In this document: in pieces, positions 7,950 through 17,380 of the stretch
Position numbering within the stretch: the stretch's first letter is position 1
How the letters are laid out: the number at the start of each line of letters is the position of its first letter
Assembly (NCBI GenBank): GCA_963841845.1
Contig: CAWJEG010000013.1
Span: forward strand, 62,001 to 126,000
Source of the DNA: CAVVGZ01 sp963841845
Lineage (GTDB): Bacteria; Chloroflexota; Anaerolineae; Anaerolineales; Anaerolineaceae
Direction: 5' to 3'
DNA length: 64,000 nucleotides
Notes under the pieces: model-generated
Told to the model about the DNA's origin: nothing
The model's input: the letters and a program-made list of their open reading frames with translations, nothing else
The model's database searches: none
Made by a program: the position numbers and the translations under genes

Positions 7950-8282
7950 ATGTATAATCCCGATACAGAAATGATATTTCCAATCAGGGTAATCCAGGAA
8001 TTACAACCATTGCGTGGCCAAACCTGGCAATCCTTAGTACTGAGTATAACAAAACAGCCGCCTGTTGACCTCGAGCAGTTATCGTTTGTACTGTTTATGG
8101 TGAGGATGGCGGGGTGCATCACCTGTAATTCGGATGCTTTTCGGGCAATGAAAGGTTGTACTCAATGTGCCATGCAGTCTATCCGCAGATACCGGGGTGA
8201 GGATGCAGAATTAATCCAGCAGTATATGCTGGCAAAAGAGGAAGTGCAGAATTATTTAAACAAGAAAGATATCTGTTTCTAG
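7950..8282 (+). CDS. Conserved small cysteine-pair protein downstream of nuoI
   Basis: I do not recognise this 110-residue family. The start is the ATG at 7950 (a TTG at 7944 is also possible), 15 nt after nuoI. The central segment 'GCITCNSDAFRAMKGCTQC' contains two CxxC pairs separated by 11 residues, suggesting a zinc or Fe-S site or a redox pair. Flanking segments look helical and the end 'KEEVQNYLNKKD' is charged. Its place at the end of the nuoB-CD-I operon suggests a role in assembly or accessory function of that complex. The function is unknown. Confidence 0.6.
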   Translation: MYNPDTEMIFPIRVIQELQPLRGQTWQSLVLSITKQPPVDLEQLSFVLFMVRMAGCITCNSDAFRAMKGCTQCAMQSIRRYRGEDAELIQQYMLAKEEVQNYLNKKDICF

Positions 8283-8490
8283 CAGCAAACTGATTCGCTT
8301 ATTCTTTACAGCAATATATGCAATGATCTGATCAAGCGCATCATTCTGACTATTAGAAAATTACAGATTAACAATTAATAATTTCAGTCAAATATTCTTA
8401 ATTAAAAAATGCAACAATTATTAATATAAAGAACTGGTATGATTACTTTGCGATTAATTGGACGATAATCAACCAGATTATAGGAATCAT

Positions 8491-9432
8491 GTGACTACAC
8501 AAACAGAGACTTCAAAAGTTGTGGGGATTCGGTTCTCCAGAGTTGGTAAGGTCTATCATTTCATTAGTACGATAGAGGATCTTAAGCAAGGTGATTATGT
8601 TGTTGTTGAAACCAGCCGCGGGTGGCAGCTTGGAAAGGTTATCCAACCCCAGGTTGATATCAAGAATTCGGAAGAAACCAACCTGAAACAAATAGACCGG
8701 AAGGCAACTCCGGAGGATATGATAAAGCGGCAAGAACTGCAGCAAAAAGAGGCAGAGGTAATTGCATTGTGCCGGGAAAAATCAGCTGAATTAAAGTTCG
8801 AGGGAACTAAATTCGTAGAAGCCGAATTTAGTTTTGATAGCAGCCGATTAACTATTTTGCTTAACCAGGAAGCTGATGAGAAACTAGATATGAAACCTCT
8901 GCGCAGAATCTTGCAAAAGAGTTATCCTGCCACACAAATTGAGCTCCGTCAAATCGGGCCAAGAGATGTGGCGAAAAATCTATGTGGAATTGGTGCATGT
9001 GGATTGGAAAAACGGTGCTGCTGTAGTTTTCTGACAGAATTTAGCTCAATATCTATTCGTATGGCCAAAGAGCAGGGGATTTCTCTAACACCATCAGAAA
9101 TTACCGGTATGTGTGGAAGATTACGTTGCTGTCTTATTTATGAATTTGAGAATTATGTGGAGGCTCGCAAAGAACTCCCCAAGAAAAATCAGATACTCAA
9201 AACCCCACTGGGTGAGGGGAAAGTAATCGATGCCTTTCCATTAAAACGATCCGTACTGGTAGAGATACCCGAGACCGGAGTGAGGGAATTTAAAATGGAC
9301 GAGCTCCTATCTCAGGATTCAATTTCCCAACCGGTTGTTGCAGTCCCCCTACCGCCAGTGGTTTTAGAACAGAACAAAACTGTCCAGGTAGATAAAAAGA
9401 AAAACCACCGAAAAAGACGCCGCCGACCCTGA
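8491..9432 (+). CDS. ricT: PSP1-domain protein, RicT-like
   Basis: This protein of about 313 residues has a PSP1 C-terminal domain. It has the cysteine-rich signature 'CGIGACGLEKRCCCSFLTEF' followed by 'MCGRLRCCLIYEFENY', as in RicT/YaaT. In Bacillus, RicT is part of a Ric complex that binds Fe-S clusters and assists RNase Y. The GTG at 8491, with AGGA 6 nt upstream, is the preferred start. The longer TTG at 8458 follows an in-frame stop directly and lacks a ribosome site. The basic tail ('KKKNHRKRRRRP') may bind RNA. The 200 bases before it show no gene. Confidence 0.85.
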   Translation: MTTQTETSKVVGIRFSRVGKVYHFISTIEDLKQGDYVVVETSRGWQLGKVIQPQVDIKNSEETNLKQIDRKATPEDMIKRQELQQKEAEVIALCREKSAELKFEGTKFVEAEFSFDSSRLTILLNQEADEKLDMKPLRRILQKSYPATQIELRQIGPRDVAKNLCGIGACGLEKRCCCSFLTEFSSISIRMAKEQGISLTPSEITGMCGRLRCCLIYEFENYVEARKELPKKNQILKTPLGEGKVIDAFPLKRSVLVEIPETGVREFKMDELLSQDSISQPVVAVPLPPVVLEQNKTVQVDKKKNHRKRRRRP

Positions 9433-9530
9433 TAAGGTATAAATCGGAATGATATCTGGATTCAAATAGTCCGATCAAATCTCAAGGGTATCCATTTTTT
9501 TCCAATTTACGGAAAACTCCAAAAAAATAC

Positions 9531-9600
9531 TTGCAATCCGTAAAAAACTTGTTATAGTATTAATATGAATTATGATTAATCAGATTAATCAGATAATTAG
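9531..9600 (+). promoter_or_regulatory. Promoter and tandem palindromic operator of the GntR/kor genes
   Basis: TTGCAA (9531-9536) and TATAGT (9553-9558) lie 16 bp apart. Fifteen bases past the -10 is TGATTAATCA (9573-9582), a perfect 10-bp palindrome. GATTAATCA repeats directly at 9583-9591 and in degenerate form at 9592. This arrangement fits an autoregulatory operator for the GntR-family protein encoded next. Confidence 0.55.
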
Positions 9601-9629
9601 TTTTTTGGATATTTGCGGCTATAACCTCC

Positions 9630-10316
9630 ATGGGAAAAAACGAGCAATTGATTACTTTATATAGTTATCTTTGCCAGCAGGCAGCGGAGAAAGGAAAAAT
9701 CCCATCGATCACCGAGATGAGTGATGAATTGAGTATAAGCGTCGCAACATTGAGAGAGCAGCTTGAAGTTACCCGTGCCCTTGGTATCATAGAATCACGG
9801 CCGCGGAAAGGAATTCGTTTACTTCCGTATTCATTTAAACCTGCAGTTGTCCAATCTGTATCCTATGCAGTTGCAGTAGATGATTCCAACTTTCAGCACT
9901 ATTCTGATTTGCGAATCCAAATTGAAAACGCATACTGGTATCGGGCTGTATCCTTGCTTGAAGAGCAAGATCATAAAGTTTTAGTGGACATTCTGGATAA
10001 GGCGGATAAAAAGTTAACCGGAGACCCCGTCCAAATCCCTCACCTCGAACACCGTAACCTTCACTTAACAATTTATAAGAGATTGGCAAATCCATTTGTG
10101 ACGGGCATTCTCGAAGCGTATTGGGACCTTTACGAAAGTATTGGTTTAGCAGTTTATACAGACCTGAATTATCTATCCAGGGTATGGTCATACCATCGCA
10201 GGATGGTGGATTCTATAACTTCAGGGGAATACTGGCTGGGACAGAAAGTTCTCATGGAACATATGGATTTATTATATAAAAGATTTGAATCAAAACCTGT
10301 CGTTCAATTCGAGTGA
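9630..10316 (+). CDS. GntR-family transcriptional regulator, FCD domain
   Basis: This is a 228-residue protein with an N-terminal GntR winged helix (residues about 5-65: 'TEMSDELSISVATLREQLEVTRALGIIESRPRKG'). An all-helical FCD effector domain follows, including the metal-site histidines in 'LEHRNLHLTIYKRL' and 'YHRRMVDSI'. FCD regulators usually bind organic acids or sugar acids. It lies 45 bp before the 2-oxoacid oxidoreductase genes on the same strand and probably controls them. The ligand is unknown. The ATG at 9630 gives a normal length. Confidence 0.88.
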   Translation: MGKNEQLITLYSYLCQQAAEKGKIPSITEMSDELSISVATLREQLEVTRALGIIESRPRKGIRLLPYSFKPAVVQSVSYAVAVDDSNFQHYSDLRIQIENAYWYRAVSLLEEQDHKVLVDILDKADKKLTGDPVQIPHLEHRNLHLTIYKRLANPFVTGILEAYWDLYESIGLAVYTDLNYLSRVWSYHRRMVDSITSGEYWLGQKVLMEHMDLLYKRFESKPVVQFE

Positions 10317-10361
10317 ATCTCGACCTATTACAGAATATCCCGATAAGAATAGTGGTGACAT

Positions 10362-12215
10362 ATGGCAAATATTTTATTGGAAAATGATATACACAAAAAT
10401 AAACAAGGGATTATCAATGATTTTGCCATAACATTGAGCACCATAAACGGTTCTGGCAGTGCCACCGCAAATATGACGCTCGTCAGGGCTTTGTTTTTGA
10501 TGGGGATTCCAGTTTCTGCGAAAAATATTTTCCCTTCCAATATTCAAGGTTTACCAACCTGGTTTACCATCCGTTGTAGTCCCTTTGGATTTTTGGGCAG
10601 GGTGGAAGAGGATGATATTGTCGTTACCATGAATCCAGCGACGTTTCAGGATGAATTAAAACACGTGATCTCCGGGGGGGTGATTCTTTATGCAGATGAT
10701 CTCAAAAAACCAGAAGGCCGGGAGGATGTTATCCTCTATCCGATGCCGGTAAAAAAAATTGTTCAAGAAACTGATATTTCCCCTCAATTGAAGGGTTATA
10801 TCGCTAATATGGTATATGTTGGGGTGCTGACAGAATTATTGGGCATTGAATTAAATAAGATTTACCAGGCTCTTGAATATCACTTTGAAAAAAACCAGAA
10901 AGCGATCAATTCAAATTTTCATGTGATTCAATCCGCGGTTATGTGGACGAAGGCAAACCTGGAAAAAATCGATCCATATTCCGTCACACCGCTGCAAAAA
11001 AATGTCAATAAAATCATGACCAATGGCAATACTGCTGCTGCTTTAGGTTCTATTTATGGTGGTGTTCAATTTGTTTCCTGGTATCCGATCACACCAGCCT
11101 CCAGTATTCCAGAGGAAATGAATACATATTTACCAAAATTAAGGAAGGATCCACTTACCGGAAAAGAAACCTACGTTGTTGTCCAGGCAGAAGATGAATT
11201 ATCTGCTATTGGCATGGTAACCGGAGCAGGCTGGGCAGGTTTACGTTCAATGACAGCCACTTCCGGCCCTGGATTAAGCTTAATGGCAGAATATCTCGGT
11301 TTGGCTTATTTTGCCGAAGTCCCGCTCGTTATCTGGGATGTTCAGAGAGTAGGGCCAAGTACAGGCTTACCAACGCGTACCTCTCAAGGAGACCTTTCCT
11401 CGGCACAATACATCAGTCATGGAGACACGGAATTTATTATCCTTCTGCCTGGAAATATTGAAGAGTGTTTTGAATTCGGGTGGCGGTCTTTTGATATTGC
11501 CGAAAGACTGCAGACCCCGGTAATTGTTTTAAGCGATCTTGATCTTGGCATGAATCACTGGATTTCTGAGCCATTTAAATATCCGGAAAAACCCATCGAC
11601 CGGGGTAAGATCCTCTGGGAAAAGGACCTTGATGAGTGGTCATTAACGAAACAACAGGAATGGGGCAGGTTCATGGATGTAGATGGAGATGGGATAACTT
11701 ACCGGACCGTACCCGGAAATCTGCACCCGAAGGCTGCATATTTTATGCGAGGTACGGGCCATAATGAATATGGGGGATACAGCGAAGACCCTCAGGAGTG
11801 GGAAAAACTACTGGATAGGCTTAAACAAAAATTCTGGACAGCCAGGTCGCTTGGTATTTTACCTTACCCGGAGATCGAGGTAAATCAGAATGCCGAAATT
11901 GGCTTCATCCTATGGGGATCAACCGAGCTAGCGGTTAGAGAGGCACGCGCGATTCTGATGGCGCAGGGGATAATCACCGATTGCTGCCGGGTTCGCTGTT
12001 TGCCTTTGGATGATGCAATTGGTGGATTTATTAATAAACACAAAGTGAATTATATAGTGGAACTTAACCGGGACGGGCAGCTCCATCAGTTATTAAAAAT
12101 AAAATTTCCGGAAACCACAAAACGGCTTGTTTCACTTGCTCATGTTGATGGATTGCCGCTAACGGCGAAATGGATAATCCGGGAATTGCGTATAGCAGGG
12201 GAGAAATTATCATGA
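10362..12215 (+). CDS. korA: 2-oxoacid:ferredoxin oxidoreductase, fused gamma/alpha subunit (KorA type)
   Basis: This 617-residue protein has the gamma domain first (about residues 20-190, 'GSGSATANMTLVRALFLMGIPV'). The alpha (pyrimidine-binding) domain follows from about residue 215 ('NGNTAAALGSIYGGVQFVSWYPITPASSIPEEM'). The C-terminal transketolase-like domain contains 'GFILWGSTELAVREARAIL'. The enzyme decarboxylates a 2-oxoacid oxidatively to acyl-CoA with ferredoxin as acceptor. 2-oxoglutarate is the usual substrate for this fused type, but pyruvate or branched substrates cannot be excluded. It overlaps the beta-subunit gene by an ATGA junction. Confidence 0.92.
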   Translation: MANILLENDIHKNKQGIINDFAITLSTINGSGSATANMTLVRALFLMGIPVSAKNIFPSNIQGLPTWFTIRCSPFGFLGRVEEDDIVVTMNPATFQDELKHVISGGVILYADDLKKPEGREDVILYPMPVKKIVQETDISPQLKGYIANMVYVGVLTELLGIELNKIYQALEYHFEKNQKAINSNFHVIQSAVMWTKANLEKIDPYSVTPLQKNVNKIMTNGNTAAALGSIYGGVQFVSWYPITPASSIPEEMNTYLPKLRKDPLTGKETYVVVQAEDELSAIGMVTGAGWAGLRSMTATSGPGLSLMAEYLGLAYFAEVPLVIWDVQRVGPSTGLPTRTSQGDLSSAQYISHGDTEFIILLPGNIEECFEFGWRSFDIAERLQTPVIVLSDLDLGMNHWISEPFKYPEKPIDRGKILWEKDLDEWSLTKQQEWGRFMDVDGDGITYRTVPGNLHPKAAYFMRGTGHNEYGGYSEDPQEWEKLLDRLKQKFWTARSLGILPYPEIEVNQNAEIGFILWGSTELAVREARAILMAQGIITDCCRVRCLPLDDAIGGFINKHKVNYIVELNRDGQLHQLLKIKFPETTKRLVSLAHVDGLPLTAKWIIRELRIAGEKLS

Positions 12216-13243
12216 CTGCGAATATGCCTCTTAATCAAATTGGTTTGGATAAAAACAACTATCGTGGAGCAGGCTCAACTTTATGCAAGGGTTGCGGCCA
12301 TAATTCAGTAGCCAATCAAATCATGTTAGCCTGTTATGAACACAATATTCCTCCAGAGAAAATTGTTAAATTTTCTGGAATTGGATGTTCAAGCAAAAGC
12401 ATTAATTATTTCCTCGATCGTTCATTCGGTTTTAATGGATTGCACGGCAGAATGCCCTCCTTAGCTCTGGGGGCTTTATTCGCTGATACAACATTAAAAG
12501 GGCTTGGAGTCAGCGGAGATGGGGATACAGCCAGTATTGGTATGGGGCAATTCAAGCACCTTGTCAGACGGAATATCCCTATGGTTTACATAGTTGAAAA
12601 CAATGGAGTCTATGGATTAACGAAAGGACAATTTTCAGCCACATCAGAAAAAGACTTAAAAATTAAGAGACAGGGGGTCAATCCGTATTTGCCTATAGAT
12701 ATTTGTATGGAGGCATTGGCTGCATATGGGACCTTTATTGCCCGCTCATTTGCTGGTGATCCACAACAGGTAAAAAGCCTGGTAAAAGCTGCCCTGAGCC
12801 ATGACGGAATTGCAGTTATCGATATTATCAGTCCATGTGTGTCATTTCATAATTTGGAAAATTCAATCCATTCTTACACCTGGGGAAAAGATCATGAATC
12901 CCCGCTCCACGAACTAACTTTCGTGCCGCCACGAGAAGATATCACGGTGGAAGATTTTGAGAAGGGAGCTATGCGCGAAGTTGTCATGCATGACGGATCC
13001 GTAATCGTCCTAAAAAAACTTGGAGCTGATTATGATCCTACGGATAGGAGCTCGGCTTTTTGTATGCTGGCTGAAGCAGAGAGAAAAAATTGGCTGGTAA
13101 CCGGACTGATTTATGTGGACCCCAAATCCCCTTCACTCATTCATAACTTTGATCTACCCGAAACACCACTCAACCGGCTTGGTTCGGACCGGATAAGGCC
13201 TGCCCCGGAGACGTTAGACTTGTTAAATAAATCCCTTTTATAG
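12212..13243 (+). CDS. korB: 2-oxoacid:ferredoxin oxidoreductase, beta subunit (ThDP-binding)
   Basis: This is a 343-residue beta subunit carrying thiamine diphosphate and, through cysteines such as those in 'CKGCGHNSVANQ' and 'GIGCSSKS', one Fe-S cluster. The ThDP motif begins with 'GDGDTASIGMGQFKHLVRR' and continues to 'ENNGVYGLTKGQFS'. The chosen ATG overlaps the korA stop and has GGGGAG 8 nt upstream; a longer frame from 12170 lies inside korA. With korA it forms a complete two-subunit enzyme. The C-terminal extension of about 60 residues is typical of the group. Confidence 0.93.
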   Translation: MTANMPLNQIGLDKNNYRGAGSTLCKGCGHNSVANQIMLACYEHNIPPEKIVKFSGIGCSSKSINYFLDRSFGFNGLHGRMPSLALGALFADTTLKGLGVSGDGDTASIGMGQFKHLVRRNIPMVYIVENNGVYGLTKGQFSATSEKDLKIKRQGVNPYLPIDICMEALAAYGTFIARSFAGDPQQVKSLVKAALSHDGIAVIDIISPCVSFHNLENSIHSYTWGKDHESPLHELTFVPPREDITVEDFEKGAMREVVMHDGSVIVLKKLGADYDPTDRSSAFCMLAEAERKNWLVTGLIYVDPKSPSLIHNFDLPETPLNRLGSDRIRPAPETLDLLNKSLL

Positions 13244-13251
13244 AGAAGAAA

Positions 13252-14100
13252 TTAACATCTGCCAATCGGATGTTCTGAATTTTTGATCCACTCACTCCAG
13301 GAACCGGGATAGAGTTTTGCACCGGACATTCCTGCATATTCCATGGCAAGGATATGCAGGCATGAAGTCACACCAGATCCACAATAAATCACAACATTTT
13401 CCAGAGGGATGTCAGGTAGGAGCTGGTTGAATTCTCGGTACAGCTGGTGTTTGCTCTTTATTGTCATATCCGGATTGAGGTTTTCACCATGGAACCGGTT
13501 AATGGCGCCCGGGATATGTCCGGCGATAGTATCAATGGGTTCAACCTCCCCACAGTATCGTTCATGACTGCGAGCATCCAGTAGAACAAATTTTTCTGTC
13601 CCTATATTTTCCATCACCTCATCGGTTGTGATAACCAGGTTTTTTGATCCCTGAGAATTTAATTGGTATTTGGAAGCTAAATTTTGCTGATTACCAGAAG
13701 CGATTGGATGGTTTTCACTTATCCATTTTGTATAACCGCCATTTAATACCGCCACACCCAAATGGCCAAAATAACGCAGCATCCACCACAACCTGGCCGC
13801 ATAGGCACCACCGGAAGTATCATATGTCACAATTTGGGTGGATGGATTCACGCCTAACCGGCGTAGTACCTGGCTGAATCCCTCAGCCGCCGGAAGTGGA
13901 TGCCTGCCAGATTGAGGGGTGACCAAGGAAGAAAGGTCGTGATCCAGGTGGGCATAGACAGCTCCTGGAATATGTCCGGTCAAGTAGGATTTATACCCCC
14001 AATCGACATCTTTTAGATCAAACCGGCAGTCAATCAGTACCAGGTTCGGATCCCCAAGCATGTCATATAAATCGTGAATATCTATAAAATGGTTATACAC
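13252..14100 (-). CDS. sseA: Thiosulfate/3-mercaptopyruvate sulfurtransferase (tandem rhodanese)
   Basis: This 282-residue protein has two rhodanese domains. The inactive N-terminal one is about residues 10-130 ('LIDCRFDLKDVDWG'). The active one is about 155-275, with the catalytic cysteine in 'VIYCGSGVTSC'. It transfers sulfane sulfur from thiosulfate or mercaptopyruvate to a thiol acceptor. 'CGSGVT' as active loop resembles mercaptopyruvate-type enzymes (CG[S/A]GVT), so mercaptopyruvate is the likelier donor. It converges with korB, eight bases from its stop. It is cytoplasmic, with no signal peptide. Confidence 0.9.
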   Translation of the reverse strand: MYNHFIDIHDLYDMLGDPNLVLIDCRFDLKDVDWGYKSYLTGHIPGAVYAHLDHDLSSLVTPQSGRHPLPAAEGFSQVLRRLGVNPSTQIVTYDTSGGAYAARLWWMLRYFGHLGVAVLNGGYTKWISENHPIASGNQQNLASKYQLNSQGSKNLVITTDEVMENIGTEKFVLLDARSHERYCGEVEPIDTIAGHIPGAINRFHGENLNPDMTIKSKHQLYREFNQLLPDIPLENVVIYCGSGVTSCLHILAMEYAGMSGAKLYPGSWSEWIKNSEHPIGRC

Positions 14101-14154
14101 TTTACTTATTATAAATCAGCCTCTTAATATTGCCATTGACTATCTTGTGTTATT

Positions 14155-14412
14155 TTATTTTAAATCGCCATCCAGGGGAAGATCTATTAAGTTAGGTATT
14201 GCCTTTTTTATCGGTAAATCCTGGCAGGTTTGATTGTCCATACAGATGACTATTCTGCGAATGCTCTGGATTTTCTTTGGATACACCCTTCAGAACCGCT
14301 CGGGCAAAATATTCATTACCCATAACTCCTCTTCGTCATAATCGCAATAAAGACCATTTACATGACAGCGATTCTTAACAAATCGTTCCTGGACGAATCT
14401 AATGCAAAAAAT
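14155..14412 (-). pseudogene. Interrupted small cysteine-containing ORF, no clear start
   Basis: On the minus strand one frame reads protein-like from about 14412 to a TAA at 14157: 'KNRCHVNGLYCDYDEEELW', then 'VMNILPERF', an in-frame TGA, then 'RVYPKKIQSIRRIVICMDN' and 'QTCQDLPIKKAIPNLIDL'. There is no start codon in this frame; a stop precedes it, and a T-rich run suggests an indel. I do not recognise the family. The TGA does not stand at an obvious Cys position and no SECIS-like hairpin follows, so decay or sequencing error is more likely than recoding. Confidence 0.35.
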
Positions 14413-14676
14413 TTACCCGACTGTAATTAATTAAAGTAAATACCATTGTTTTATAAAAATACTACCCATGCAATAATTAGGGCAAAATTTTATCATTTTC
14501 AATAATCATTGCCGGGAATATTGTTGAGAATTGGTAATCATGGGAGAAATCCTAATTGGCAACCATGGGCGTCTATTTATATCTCAACTGAATTGAAATA
14601 AACGATTCCTGGAAAATAGCGTACCAGAACCGATAAATTTCTGTAAACCGGATCCCCATTTTATCTTGATGAAAAC
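14413..14676. other. AT-rich intergenic region between sseA side and pyk
   Basis: I see no convincing gene, RNA or strong hairpin here. It may contain the promoter and missing 5' end of the interrupted ORF to its left. Confidence 0.4.
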
Positions 14677-16133
14677 TTAGTTAATTGTGTGTAAAAGTGC
14701 AAAATTTGGCGGAGTGCTTGTACCAACCGGAAATCCTGAAATTACCAATACTTGATCTCCTGATTTTACAAAGCTTGTTGTAAACAATGCATCCTCGACA
14801 AGACCCAGTAGTTTCTCAACTGTGTCTGCAAATGGTATCAGGAAAGGAATAACATTCCAGTACAATCCAAGACGTTGATAGGTTTTGGGATTCGGGGTAA
14901 ATGCAAAAATCGGAACGCGAACCCTTTCTTTGGAAGTTAACCTTGCAGTTCTGCCTGAAACTGTAAATACTGCAATAATCGCAACATTTTTATCCTCTGC
15001 AAGTTGACGGGCTGCTTCGGTGATGGTTACAACATCTTCTTCTTTTTTAACACGGGGTATATATTTCCGCTTCCCCATTCGTAAAAATGATGTTCGGCTT
15101 CCCTGATGATTGAGTCCATCATTCGGATGGATTCGAGGGGATATGACCCCACAGAGGTTTCTCCTGAGAGCATAACTGCATCTGTCCCATCCAGGATAGC
15201 ATTGGCGACATCAGACGCTTCAGCACGCGTAGGGCGAGGGTTATTAATCATGGAATCAAGCATCTGGGTTGCCGTAATCACAATCTTTGCATTACGGTTT
15301 GCTTCCTGGATGATCATTTTTTGAGCGATTGGAACTGCCGCTGGTGAGGTTTCTATTGCCAAATCACCCCTGGCAACCATTACCCCGTCCGCGGCTTGGA
15401 CAATCTCCAGCAGGTTGGTTAATGCCTGTGGCCTCTCTAATTTCCCAATAATTGGTATGTCAGCGGATTCAGGATTTATTTCCAACATTGCCTTGCGTAC
15501 TGCATAAATATCCATAGCCGAAGACACAAAGGAAATTGCAACAGCATCCACCTGATTCAATATTCCGAATTCAAGATCCCTGCGGTCTTTCTCTGTGAAT
15601 CCCGGGATATTTAACTCTGATTGAGGGAGATTGATACCCTTGTTAGATTTAAGCATTCCGCCCAGGACCACCCTTGCTCTCACCAACTCTCCTGTTATCG
15701 AGGTCACTATAAGCTCCAGGCGGCCATCATCAAGGAGGATTGGATTACCTGTTTTCACTATCTTTTCAAAATCCGGGACGTGCAAGGGGATGAAAGGCAG
15801 GCTGTCTATCCTAGCGTGTTGAATCTCATCAGGGTTTGCGAGGATAACTTCCTGGCCAAGGACCAGGTTGATAACTCCATCAGGAAGAAGACCAACCCTT
15901 AATCTCGGTCCCTGTAAATCCTGGAGTATAGGAATCGGCTTATTGAGTTTCTTGGCAACTTTTCTGAGGATGTGAATCTGATGCTCGTGTTCTGCATAAG
16001 TTCCATGTGAGAAATTCATCCTGGCAACATCCATACCTGCCAGGATGAATTGCTCCACTGCTGCCTCAGATTTACTGTTAGGTCCAAGGGTTACAACTAT
16101 CTTTGCTTTACGATTCATTGGCATAGAATTCAT
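14677..16133 (-). CDS. pyk: Pyruvate kinase (frameshift near 15060)
   Basis: It converts phosphoenolpyruvate and ADP to pyruvate and ATP, the last step of glycolysis. The N-terminal piece (15027-16133) carries the TIM barrel: 'KIVVTLGPNSKSEAAVEQF', 'MDVARMNFSHG', 'VARGDLAIE' and 'ATQMLDSM'. The C-terminal allosteric domain (from about 15060 down to 14677) is in the -1 frame: 'VTITEAARQLAEDKNVA' to 'VISGFPVGTSTPPNF'. The join is at an A-rich run reading A-AAA-AAG in the upstream frame, which is also a classic -1 slippery heptamer. A homopolymer sequencing error is the simplest explanation. Joined length is near the family norm. Confidence 0.9.
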
Positions 16134-16174
16134 CCTGAGGCGAACAAAAAAGCGTTTTAGATTTTAACTACCGA

Positions 16175-17380
16175 TCAATCCATCATCAATACACGACGGA
16201 TCCGGTCAACTGCCCAATCAATCGTATCTTTTTCGATAATAAGGGGGGGTGCGAATCGTATTATATTTTGGTGGGTCTCTTTTGCCAGGATATTTACATC
16301 CTGTAACGCCTCACAAAACCGGCGAGCTCCACCAGATTCTGGAGTAAGTTCCACACCAATCAATAAACCTTTTCCACGAACTTCTTTTATATGCTTACTG
16401 TTGATCTCTGCAAGGTGGTCCATGAAATATTCACCCATTTTTGCGGCGTTTTCAATCAAGTTTTCTTCAATAATAACTTTAATGGCTTCCCTTGAAACTG
16501 CAGCGGCGATTGGATTTCCGCCAAAAGTAGAACCATGTTGGCCAGGTTTGATCGTATCCATGATTGCAGAATCTGCTAATACAGCCGATACCGGATAGAA
16601 ACCGCCGGCCAAAGCTTTGCCAACAATGATCATATCCGGCCGGACATTTTCATGATCACAGGCAAAGAGTTTTCCGGTGCGTCCCAAACCTGTTTGAATC
16701 TCATCAGCAATAAATAGGACATTATTTTTATTGCAAATTTCACGCACTTGCCTCAGATAACCTTCTGGAGGAATAATGACTCCTCCTTCACCTTGAATCG
16801 GTTCAATCATGACCGCTGCTGTATTCTCATCAATACTTTTTTCCAATGCGGATGAATCCCCGAAAGGAACAGTCTTGAATCCGGGTGTGAATGGACCGAA
16901 ATCATCTTTATACAATGATTCAGTTGAATGAGAGATTATTGTTACAGTACGCCCATGAAAATTTCCTTGTGCTGTAATAATATCCGCATTGTTTTTAGGG
17001 ATGCCCTTTTCCAGGTATCCCCATTTACGCGCAATTTTAATGGCAGTCTCTACCGCCTCACTGCCAGAATTCATTGGGAGAACTTTCTCATATCCGGTAA
17101 GAGTGCAAATCTCCTTATAGAAAAGTGGCAGCTGGTCATTTCGGAAGGCTCGTGAAGTCAGGGTCAATTTTCCGGCTTGTTTAACGAACGCATCCAATAT
17201 CCTTGGATGAACATGGCCTTGATTGAGGGCAGAATAAGCACTCAGACAATCCAGATAGCGATTGCCATTGATATCAAACACCCAGACCCCTTTTCCTTCT
17301 GTTATTACCACATCAAGCGGATGGTAATTATTTGCTCCAAATTGATTCTCAAGCTCAATATAGTCATGTTTTGATAACAT
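16175..17380 (-). CDS. rocD: Ornithine--oxo-acid transaminase
   Basis: This protein of about 401 residues is a class-III PLP aminotransferase. It moves the delta-amino group of ornithine to 2-oxoglutarate, giving glutamate semialdehyde. Diagnostic segments are 'LDCLSAYSALNQGHVHPRI', 'MNSGSEAVETAIKIARKWGY', 'EPIQGEGGV' and 'ADEIQTGLGRTGKLFACDHE', with the PLP lysine in 'VGKALAGGFYPVSAV'. These match RocD better than acetylornithine transaminases. The ATG at 17380 has GAGG well placed; a GTG at 17389 overlaps that site. It may use ornithine released by the arginine deiminase genes located 17 kb away. Confidence 0.92.
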   Translation of the reverse strand: MLSKHDYIELENQFGANNYHPLDVVITEGKGVWVFDINGNRYLDCLSAYSALNQGHVHPRILDAFVKQAGKLTLTSRAFRNDQLPLFYKEICTLTGYEKVLPMNSGSEAVETAIKIARKWGYLEKGIPKNNADIITAQGNFHGRTVTIISHSTESLYKDDFGPFTPGFKTVPFGDSSALEKSIDENTAAVMIEPIQGEGGVIIPPEGYLRQVREICNKNNVLFIADEIQTGLGRTGKLFACDHENVRPDMIIVGKALAGGFYPVSAVLADSAIMDTIKPGQHGSTFGGNPIAAAVSREAIKVIIEENLIENAAKMGEYFMDHLAEINSKHIKEVRGKGLLIGVELTPESGGARRFCEALQDVNILAKETHQNIIRFAPPLIIEKDTIDWAVDRIRRVLMMD

